Assembly: GCA_017503945.1 (NCBI GenBank) | Contig: JAFVSB010000140.1 | Span: forward strand, 1-5,659 | Length of the DNA stretch: 5,659 nucleotides | Reading direction: 5' to 3' | From: Clostridia bacterium | GTDB lineage: Bacteria > Bacillota > Clostridia > UMGS1810 | Part shown: piece after piece, positions 1 through 4,774 of the stretch | Numbering within the stretch: position 1 is the stretch's first letter | Layout: every line of letters begins with the position of its first letter | The notes under the pieces: generated by a model | The model's input: only the letters and a program-made list of their open reading frames with translations | What the model was told of the DNA's origin: nothing | The model's database searches: none | Program-made: the position numbers and the translations under genes

Positions 1-91
1 AATCAATAATTAACAATAGCCGAACAAAAACCTCAGAATTTATTTTAAATTAAATTTTAATGAATAAAATTTTTTGTGCGAGATCTAATAT

Positions 92-208
92 AAATGTAAT
101 CAATAAAGATTTTATTTCACCAAAAACAAATCAGAGCGTTGATATATATTTTGAGATAAATATATATGATTTGTAATTGTGCAAATAAATATATCATTGA
201 TTACATTT
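92..208. repeat. Long nested imperfect inverted repeat (117 nt)
   Basis: The segment folds back on itself almost end to end. The outer arms at 92-104 and 196-208 are perfect 13-bp complements (AAATGTAATCAAT). Moving inward, 111-120 pairs with 179-189 (10 bp with C182 bulged), 126-133 pairs with 167-174 (8 bp), and 143-151 pairs with 158-166 (9 bp around a 6-nt loop). This gives about 40 paired bases per strand. It could be a structured RNA, a palindromic miniature element, or a DNA-level regulatory structure. No target-site duplication is obvious at its edges and no coding function is apparent. The pairing is read directly; its role is unknown. Confidence 0.7.
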
Positions 209-225
209 CACGAAAATGTGAATGC

Positions 226-267
226 AAAAAACGGTGATTTCAGATGAAACCATCGTTTTTTGTTTTT
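226..267 (+). terminator. Strong intrinsic terminator, possibly bidirectional
   Basis: Bases 226-236 (AAAAAACGGTG) pair with 251-261 (CATCGTTTTTT) over 11 bp including one G-U pair. Inside, after a one-base mismatch, TTTC 238-241 pairs with GAAA 246-249 around the tetraloop AGAT. The + strand ends in a T run broken by one G (256-267). The left arm starts with six A residues, so a transcript on the - strand would also end in a U run. It would end any transcript entering from the left, including one containing the 92-208 hairpin, and it insulates the tRNA promoter that starts nine bases later. Confidence 0.85.
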
Positions 268-275
268 GAAAAATA

Positions 276-304
276 TTGACACTACATAAATATTGTGATA
301 TAAT
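276..304 (+). promoter_or_regulatory. Sigma-A promoter of the tRNA-Leu gene
   Basis: A perfect -35 box TTGACA (276-281) and a perfect -10 box TATAAT (299-304) are separated by exactly 17 bp, with an extended -10 TG at 296-297. Transcription should start near 311, about ten bases before the mature tRNA 5' end. A full-consensus promoter fits constitutive, high-level tRNA synthesis. Confidence 0.93.
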
Positions 305-320
305 TACTACCAGTGTTTAC

Positions 321-400
321 GCGGCTGTGGCGGAATTGGCAGACGCACCAGATTTAGGTTCTGGCGGGAAACCGTGGGGGTTCAAGTCCCTTCAGCCGCA
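321..400 (+). tRNA. tRNA-Leu (anticodon UAG)
   Basis: A complete cloverleaf can be drawn. The acceptor stem is GCGGCTG (321-327) with CAGCCGC (393-399) and discriminator A400. The D arm contains the conserved TTGG. The anticodon stem is CCAGA/TCTGG with a 7-nt loop holding TAG, which reads leucine CUN codons. An 11-nt variable segment marks a class II tRNA, as expected for leucine. The T arm is GGGGG-TTCAAGT-CCCTT, with two G-U pairs at its base. CCA is not encoded (CTC follows), so CCA is added after transcription. The gene stands alone with its own promoter and terminator. Confidence 0.97.
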
Positions 401-411
401 CTCACACTTCG

Positions 412-443
412 AAGCTTGCAGGTTGGGTCCTGCAGGCTTTTTT
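412..443 (+). terminator. Intrinsic terminator of tRNA-Leu
   Basis: AAGCTTGCAGG (412-422) pairs with CCTGCAGGCTT (429-439) over 11 bp with one G-U pair around the 6-nt loop TTGGGT. A run of six T residues follows at 438-443. The hairpin begins 12 bases after the tRNA, typical for a single-gene tRNA transcription unit. Confidence 0.93.
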
Positions 444-445
444 AT

Positions 446-474
446 TTAATAAAAAACCACATCCTGTTTATAAT
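446..474 (+). promoter_or_regulatory. Probable promoter of the DUF421 gene
   Basis: A perfect -10 box TATAAT (469-474) lies 17 bp after TTAATA (446-451), which matches four of six bases of the -35 consensus. The predicted start is around 480-482, giving a leader of only about 18 nt before the ATG at 499. The -10 box lies in the loop of the inverted repeat at 454-496, so promoter and palindrome overlap. Confidence 0.5.
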
Positions 475-496
475 ATCAATGAACAGGATGTGGTTT
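454..496. repeat. Perfect 15-bp inverted repeat over promoter and SD
   Basis: AAACCACATCCTGTT (454-468) is exactly complementary to AACAGGATGTGGTTT (482-496) across a 13-nt spacer. On the + strand the right arm contains AGGA (485-488), the only Shine-Dalgarno-like sequence for the ATG at 499. On the - strand the hairpin runs straight into six U residues (complement of 451-456), so it also has the form of a leftward intrinsic terminator. It may instead be a protein-binding operator. The repeat is certain; which role applies is open. Confidence 0.85.
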
Positions 497-498
497 AA

Positions 499-1173
499 AT
501 GGATTATATTAAGCTTATATTGACTACATTGCTATCAGCAATTTCATTGTTTGCAATAGCCAAATTTATGGGGCACAAACAAATGGCGCAGCTTGATTTT
601 TTTGATTATATTAATGGCATAACCATTGGGTCTATTGCTGCAGAACTTGCCACTGAGCTTGAACAACCACTAAAGCCACTTATAGCCATGGTTGTATATG
701 GTTTTGTTTCTGTTTTGTTGACTCTGATTGCCCGTAAATTTCCTAAAACAAGGAAGTTTATAAATGGCACCCCCACAATTATTATGGATAATGGTAAGAT
801 ATACAGAAAAAACATGAAAAAAGCAAAGCTTGAGCTCAGCGAGTTCATGGTTATGTGCAGGCAGGAAGGGTATTTCAACATAAATGACATTCAGACTGCT
901 ATTTTTGAATATAACGGACACCTTACAATTTTACCATCGAGTGCCAAAAGAGCTCTGACGCCCGCAGACATGCAGCTTAAAGTAGAAAAAGAAACTATAT
1001 GCACTGAGGTGATTATGGATGGAGAAATTTTGCACGAGAATCTAAAGTGCCTTGGCCTTAATATAGAATGGCTTGAAAAAGAGCTCCAAAACCAACATTA
1101 CCACAATCACAAAGAGGTATATCTTGCTATATGTGATTATAACAAAAAGCTTTCCATTTTTTCTGCAAAATAG
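499..1173 (+). CDS. DUF421 / YetF-family membrane protein
   Basis: The 224-residue protein matches the DUF421 (YetF/YdfS/YrbG) family in length and layout. The N-terminal part carries hydrophobic segments near residues 5-23 and 60-78. Between them lies the conserved stretch GHKQMAQLDFFDYINGITIG (25-44), which resembles the family pattern G+KQ..QL..FD...xITIGS. The soluble cytoplasmic part follows: P92-T-I-I-M-D-N-G, then the LSEFMVMCRQEGYFNINDIQ segment (113-132) and AIFEYNGHLTILPSS (134-148). The biochemical function of the family is not settled; members occur in vegetative and spore membranes of Bacillota. The ATG at 499 gives the usual N-terminus, although its SD (AGGA, 485-488, ten bases upstream) is weaker than those of the other genes here and sits in a palindrome. 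The gene appears monocistronic, since a new promoter starts 12 bases after its stop and a terminator follows at 1311. Confidence 0.92.
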   Translation: MDYIKLILTTLLSAISLFAIAKFMGHKQMAQLDFFDYINGITIGSIAAELATELEQPLKPLIAMVVYGFVSVLLTLIARKFPKTRKFINGTPTIIMDNGKIYRKNMKKAKLELSEFMVMCRQEGYFNINDIQTAIFEYNGHLTILPSSAKRALTPADMQLKVEKETICTEVIMDGEILHENLKCLGLNIEWLEKELQNQHYHNHKEVYLAICDYNKKLSIFSAK

Positions 1174-1184
1174 CATACAAAACA

Positions 1185-1213
1185 TTGACTAAAACTTGTA
1201 TTTATGATAAAAT
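1185..1213 (+). promoter_or_regulatory. Sigma-A promoter for small RNA or leader
   Basis: TTGACT (1185-1190, five of six consensus bases) and TAAAAT (1208-1213, five of six) are separated by 17 bp, with an extended -10 TG at 1205-1206. Transcription should start near 1220. No good start codon with a ribosome binding site follows before the terminator at 1311-1358. Confidence 0.75.
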
Positions 1214-1219
1214 TAAGCA

Positions 1220-1358
1220 AACAAGTCTATCTTTGGGCATGTGGTTTATAATCAAAATTACAGGTTATAAATTTGCTGTTTCCCAAAAAGAAATTAGGCA
1301 TAAGTATCTGCGCGCTCATACACGCACACCAAAATGTGCGAGCTTGAGCGCGTTTTTT
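1220..1358 (+). ncRNA. Candidate ~140-nt structured RNA (sRNA or leader)
   Basis: A promoter at 1185-1213 and a terminator at 1311-1358 bracket a segment with no plausible reading frame. It contains a second large hairpin. TTTGGG (1232-1237) pairs with CCCAAA (1282-1287), and inside it GGTTTATAATC (1243-1253) pairs with GGTTATAAATT (1263-1273) over 11 bp including three G-U pairs, around a 9-nt loop. I do not recognise a known riboswitch, T-box or 6S RNA core. The RNA is either a free small RNA or an attenuated 5' leader of the operon starting at 1446, for which no clear separate promoter is visible. I found no convincing antiterminator pairing, which slightly favours a free small RNA. Confidence 0.5.
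1311..1358 (+). terminator. Strong intrinsic terminator with two-part stem
   Basis: CGCGCTCA (1311-1318) pairs with TGAGCGCG (1345-1352). After a 4x4 internal loop, CGCACA (1323-1328) pairs with TGTGCG (1335-1340) around the loop CCAAAA. Six T residues follow (1353-1358). It is very GC-rich for this neighbourhood. It ends the candidate RNA from 1220 and any read-through from the DUF421 gene. Confidence 0.93.
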
Positions 1359-1432
1359 ATTAAAAATTCAGATATGTTTTTGAAAAAATATATTTTCTGC
1401 AACTTTTTCGAGCGGCAGATTGTATTATAAAT

Positions 1433-1438
1433 AAGGAG
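1433..1438 (+). promoter_or_regulatory. Ribosome binding site deciding the start at 1446
   Basis: AAGGAG lies seven bases before the ATG at 1446, which is ideal spacing. The in-frame TTG at 1440 is only one base away from it and cannot be the start, so the annotated protein should begin at 1446. Confidence 0.9.
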
Positions 1439-1445
1439 ATTGCCT

Positions 1446-1961
1446 ATGAAGAAATCAATTACAGTTTTTTCGATTCTTCTTGTGCTTATTATCGGAATTG
1501 GTGCTGTTCAATATTTTAACAGACCTGATGGCGCTACGATTGAAAGCCGAGAAGCTCAACTGCAAGAAAAGTCAAAAGGGAAGCTATGGTTAATATCTGT
1601 TGAAGAGAAAATTGATGACTATATAATAAGCGGTATATATTCCGGCTATGATGAAAGCGGAATTGCAGTTTTTGAGCCAAAAGGTGATGGTAAATATAAG
1701 TTGCAAACTCGTATTTCCCGTGATAATGACAGAATAATACTCACAAGTTCATATATCGGTGGTCGTTGGTATGACATAATTTGGTTTAACGGAGCTAAAA
1801 CGGATAATGCAGAGATAACCTATACCCTTGATGGTGTTAAGCAAGAGCCAATTATACATAATTCAAAAGATATGGAGATCTTTATCAATCCCGCTCCGAC
1901 TAAAGATGAATATGCAATAGATGTAGTTTACCATGATAGCGAAGGTAATAAATATAAATGA
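1446..1961 (+). CDS. Membrane-anchored hypothetical protein
   Basis: This 171-residue protein has a lysine-start hydrophobic segment (residues 4-22) followed by a polar region, so it is either anchored by one N-terminal helix or secreted. There is no lipobox cysteine. The rest is rich in aromatic and charged residues and looks beta-rich: LWLISVEEKIDDYIISGIYS (47-66), GIAVFEPKGDGKYKL (72-86), and a C-terminal VVYHDSEGNKY. Similar clostridial hypothetical proteins exist to my recollection, but I know of no assigned function or catalytic motif. The start at 1446 is set by AAGGAG at 1433-1438. Its stop is 50 bp before gltA with no terminator between, so co-transcription with gltA is likely. It is also the first gene after the candidate leader RNA at 1220-1358. 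Confidence 0.85.
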   Translation: MKKSITVFSILLVLIIGIGAVQYFNRPDGATIESREAQLQEKSKGKLWLISVEEKIDDYIISGIYSGYDESGIAVFEPKGDGKYKLQTRISRDNDRIILTSSYIGGRWYDIIWFNGAKTDNAEITYTLDGVKQEPIIHNSKDMEIFINPAPTKDEYAIDVVYHDSEGNKYK

Positions 1962-2011
1962 GTAGCGCTATATGAAAATAAATGAGGTAATGGCAAATAG
2001 GAGGTATAAAA

Positions 2012-3391
2012 ATGAGCAAATCATATTCAGAAATAACACCATATATAAAAGAACTTGCCGCAATATCATGCAGCAATAACCGTATAACACCGCAAATGTA
2101 TCCGGCACATAATGTAAAGCGCGGACTTCGTGATTTGGACGGTAACGGCGTTGTAACAGGCCTTACTGAAATTTCTCACATCAAAGCAAAGGAAAAAGGT
2201 CCAAACGGCGAGGCACTTCCCTGTGAAGGAGAACTGTACTTTCGTGGATATAATGTCAGGGATTTAGTGTCCGGATTTTTGAATAAAGACATCTTTGGCT
2301 TTGAAGAAATAATATATCTTCTGCTGTTTTCAGAACTGCCCACGCAGCTACAGCTTGATAAATTCAAAGAAACACTTGCCCGCTACAGAAGCCTGCCCAA
2401 ATCATTTGTGAGAGATATGATACTCAAAGCGCCGAGCAAGGATATGATGAATGTCCTTTCCCGCAGTGTGCTTGCTCTATATTCTTATGATGATAACCCC
2501 GATGACATATCTGTAGAAAATGTACTTCGTCAGAGCTTACAGCTTATATCAATGTTTCCGCTTTTGGCTGTGTACGGTTATCATGGCTATAGACATTATC
2601 ATTTAAACAAGAGCCTTCATATTCGTGATCCTAAACCGCACTTGTCAACTGCAGAAAATGTGCTACATATTCTCCGCAAAGACGGAGCCTTTACACATCT
2701 CGAGGCAAAGGTTCTCGATCTTGCTCTTGTGCTGCACTCAGAACATGGTGGTGGAAATAATTCGAGCTTTACAACTCATGTTGTAACCTCATCAGGAACC
2801 GACACCTACTCTGCAATAGCTGCAGCTCTGGGTTCTCTGAAAGGCCCCAGACACGGCGGTGCAAATATCAAGGTTGTTCAGATGTTTGATAACATGAAAA
2901 ATTCCATCAATACACAAAAGGAATCAGAGGTTGAAGACTATCTGATGAAGCTTCTGAATAAAGAAGCATTTGATAATGCCGGGCTCATCTACGGCATGGG
3001 ACATGCAGTATATTCAAAATCCGATCCAAGAGCAGACATATTAAAAGCATGCGCTAAGGAGTTATCAGCTGAAAAAGGCTGTGATGAAGATTTTGCATTG
3101 TATGAAACAGTAGCAAAACTTGCTCCTCAGATTATAGCAGAAAAGCGTAAAATCTATAAGGGTGTAAGTCCTAATGTTGACTTCTTCTCAGGGCTTATAT
3201 ATAAGATGCTGGAGCTTCCTTACGAGCTTTACACGCCCATATTTGCAATCTCCAGAATTGCAGGCTGGAGCGCTCACAGAATTGAAGAAATTCAGAACAA
3301 TGGAAAGATTATCCGTCCTGCATATATCAATGTAAAAGAAAAAAGAGACTATATAGATATTGAAAACAGAAAAAGGAGGCTACGCCTATGA
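2012..3391 (+). CDS. gltA: Citrate synthase (Si-type)
   Basis: The 459-residue enzyme condenses oxaloacetate with acetyl-CoA to give citrate and CoA in the cytosol, the entry step to the TCA cycle and, in many clostridia, to 2-oxoglutarate and glutamate synthesis. The catalytic residues are in place: H281 in GPRHGGAN (277-284), H331 in GMGHAVY (328-334) and D390 in PNVDFFSG (387-394). Further family landmarks are LHSEHGGGNNSSFTTH (241-256), SDPRA with R340 (337-341), and SRIAGWSAHRIEE with R415 and R423 (414-426). The length and the segment GPNGEALPCEGELYFRGYNV (63-82) fit the clostridial form, rather than the shorter archaeal-type enzyme. A 2-methylcitrate synthase activity cannot be excluded by sequence alone. 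AGGAGG (1999-2004) is seven bases before the ATG. The stop overlaps the next start (ATGA). No aconitase or isocitrate dehydrogenase gene is in the window. Confidence 0.97.
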   Translation: MSKSYSEITPYIKELAAISCSNNRITPQMYPAHNVKRGLRDLDGNGVVTGLTEISHIKAKEKGPNGEALPCEGELYFRGYNVRDLVSGFLNKDIFGFEEIIYLLLFSELPTQLQLDKFKETLARYRSLPKSFVRDMILKAPSKDMMNVLSRSVLALYSYDDNPDDISVENVLRQSLQLISMFPLLAVYGYHGYRHYHLNKSLHIRDPKPHLSTAENVLHILRKDGAFTHLEAKVLDLALVLHSEHGGGNNSSFTTHVVTSSGTDTYSAIAAALGSLKGPRHGGANIKVVQMFDNMKNSINTQKESEVEDYLMKLLNKEAFDNAGLIYGMGHAVYSKSDPRADILKACAKELSAEKGCDEDFALYETVAKLAPQIIAEKRKIYKGVSPNVDFFSGLIYKMLELPYELYTPIFAISRIAGWSAHRIEEIQNNGKIIRPAYINVKEKRDYIDIENRKRRLRL

Positions 3392-4353
3392 AACGGATTA
3401 TAACTTTGTCCCTTATAATGTGCAGCATATTGCTTACTGCTTGTAATGACAAAAGCAGCATCGGAGTAATAGGCGGTGCAGATGGGCCGACAAAAATCGT
3501 TGTCGGAGAGAATGCGGGTAAAATCAAAGGACAATTCGGTGAACAGTTAGAAAAGAAAGAAATCAGAATGTTCAATGTAGACGGTGATTTGTATTACGAT
3601 TCAGGTCTTATAAGCGAAAATACTCCCCGTTGCGGAACAATGGACGGAGAGCTTAAAAAGGCGGTCAAAGAAAATGAAATTCCTCTTAAATCAGGAGAGG
3701 CAAATTTTGAGATTGAAGGCTACCAGAACGCAACAAGCACAACAAAAGAGGTCAACATTGGCGGACAGTGGCTAATCTTTAAAAAGTATGATTTATATGA
3801 TCGCACTATCGATAACTTTAAATACTGCTATTACATAAAAGGACATCTCAATAATGCAGCTATTGACAGTGAAATGATTGTTCTCAGCGATTATACGGAT
3901 GTAACCTTTAATGACATTCACGATTCACTATTGAGTTCGCAATATCCTGCCGAATCGGCAAAAGGAGCAATACATTTCAACTATTTCAGCAAAGACAAAT
4001 GGGGTATCACTCTCTACGCCGAGGATGTTACTCCAAAAGGTATGACATTGAAAATTGAGCAGTTCGGTGGAAATGCTTCGGGCACTCTTCAATACGGCGC
4101 GGCATACACTCTTGAAACAACAGTAAACGATGCATGGATATCCGTCAAAACAGTAAACAAAGAACCTTTGGTTTGGAACGCAGTTGCCTATATGGTTAAA
4201 ATGAATGATGTCACTGAAATTAATATTAATTGGGAATATGGTTACGGTGAATTAAAGCCTGGATACTATCGCCTAAAAAAAGAATTTGATGATTTCAGAG
4301 CACCGGGAGATTACGACACAGAAACCTATGAAGTGTATTTTACTATTGAATAA
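3388..4353 (+). CDS. Lipoprotein with GGADGPT motif and Ig-like domain
   Basis: The 321-residue product begins with a lipoprotein signal (lipobox LTAC, lipidated C19), so it should sit on the outer face of the membrane. Right after comes SIGVIGGADGPTKIVV (24-39), a motif known from OadB-type sodium-pumping decarboxylase beta subunits; none of the membrane helices of that subunit follow, so this is not a decarboxylase. The middle part (about 55-135) holds YYDSG, RCGTMDG (81-87) and a GGQW..F segment, which I recall as a recurring module in clostridial hypothetical proteins. The C-terminal part (about 198-321) resembles a bacterial Ig-like domain (Big_14 type), with GMTLKIEQ (218-225), GAAYTLE (237-243) and the ending YGELKPGYYRLKK (286-298). 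AAGGAGG lies eight bases before the ATG. The 4-bp overlap with gltA predicts translational coupling. Function unknown; the domain calls are from memory of the families. Confidence 0.88.
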   Translation: MKRIITLSLIMCSILLTACNDKSSIGVIGGADGPTKIVVGENAGKIKGQFGEQLEKKEIRMFNVDGDLYYDSGLISENTPRCGTMDGELKKAVKENEIPLKSGEANFEIEGYQNATSTTKEVNIGGQWLIFKKYDLYDRTIDNFKYCYYIKGHLNNAAIDSEMIVLSDYTDVTFNDIHDSLLSSQYPAESAKGAIHFNYFSKDKWGITLYAEDVTPKGMTLKIEQFGGNASGTLQYGAAYTLETTVNDAWISVKTVNKEPLVWNAVAYMVKMNDVTEININWEYGYGELKPGYYRLKKEFDDFRAPGDYDTETYEVYFTIE

Positions 4354-4364
4354 GGAGGTAGCCT

Positions 4365-4760
4365 ATGGATAAAGAAATTAGAAGAGCAAAAATTTTCAAT
4401 TACACAGTTGCAATAATCTTCATTTCGATATTCATAAGCATATTTGCTTTATTATGCACTTGGAAATGGAATCGTACATTTACTGTTAGCAAATGGATGG
4501 ATAATCCAAACGACAGATACAAGATAGTTTCTAATATGCTATCTAAAAATGAAATTGTAGGTATGACAGAAAATGAAATCATTGACCTTCTGGGAAATGA
4601 AACAGACTCTGCTCCGGAGAGATTTAAGCATCCGCGCGGAGAGTTTCCAAACGAAACCAATTTGACTTATGGACTCGGTGTAGATTACATGGATTATGAG
4701 TGGCTTGTAATAACAATGGAAAACGGTATAGCAGTTGATTATGTAATAGGATGCAATTAA
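4365..4760 (+). CDS. Small single-pass membrane protein, BamE/SmpA-like tail
   Basis: This 131-residue protein has a short basic N-terminus, one membrane helix at about 13-31, and an extracellular domain of about 100 residues. The pattern NMLSKNEIVGMTENEIIDLLG (57-77) followed by YEWLVITMENGIAVDYVIG (111-129) resembles the helix-turn-strand layout of small SmpA/BamE-like domains, in which GMT..E...LLG is typical. That is an inference about fold, not function. AAGGAGG (4352-4358) overlaps the stop codon of the lipoprotein gene and lies six bases before this ATG, so the two are surely one transcript and possibly coupled. The next gene starts 14 bp after its stop. Confidence 0.85.
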   Translation: MDKEIRRAKIFNYTVAIIFISIFISIFALLCTWKWNRTFTVSKWMDNPNDRYKIVSNMLSKNEIVGMTENEIIDLLGNETDSAPERFKHPRGEFPNETNLTYGLGVDYMDYEWLVITMENGIAVDYVIGCN

Positions 4761-4774
4761 GGAGGCTTGACGAA

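Noticed and set aside
60..176. A 38-codon reading frame starting ATG AAT AAA
   Set aside because: It has no ribosome binding site and covers the left half of the 92-208 fold-back element, so it is most likely a chance frame in AT-rich DNA.
381..400. tRNA-Leu 3' end as an integration (att) site
   Set aside because: No repeat of the tRNA 3' end and no integrase gene is visible in the window; a terminator and an ordinary gene follow.
606..921. Reverse-strand frames opposite the DUF421 gene
   Set aside because: They have no SD and low-complexity composition, and they lie wholly antisense to a well-supported conserved gene.
1185..1430. An 81-codon frame starting at TTG
   Set aside because: Its TTG start is the -35 box of a good promoter, there is no SD, and the frame runs straight through a strong terminator stem and T run.
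1380..1431. Separate promoter for the gene at 1446 (TTGAAA at 1380, TATAAA at 1426)
   Set aside because: No -10 box lies 16-18 bp after TTGAAA, and no -35 box lies 16-18 bp before TATAAA.
1440..1445. Upstream TTG start for the hypothetical protein
   Set aside because: It lies one base from AAGGAG, too close for initiation; the ATG at 1446 has ideal spacing.
1921..1960. Internal promoter before gltA (TTTACC with an AT-rich -10)
   Set aside because: The -35 match is poor and spacing is 16 or 20 bp depending on the -10 chosen; such matches are common in AT-rich DNA.
3327..3575. Reverse-strand frames across the gltA/lipoprotein junction
   Set aside because: They are antisense shadows of two supported genes and lack an SD or recognisable protein motif.
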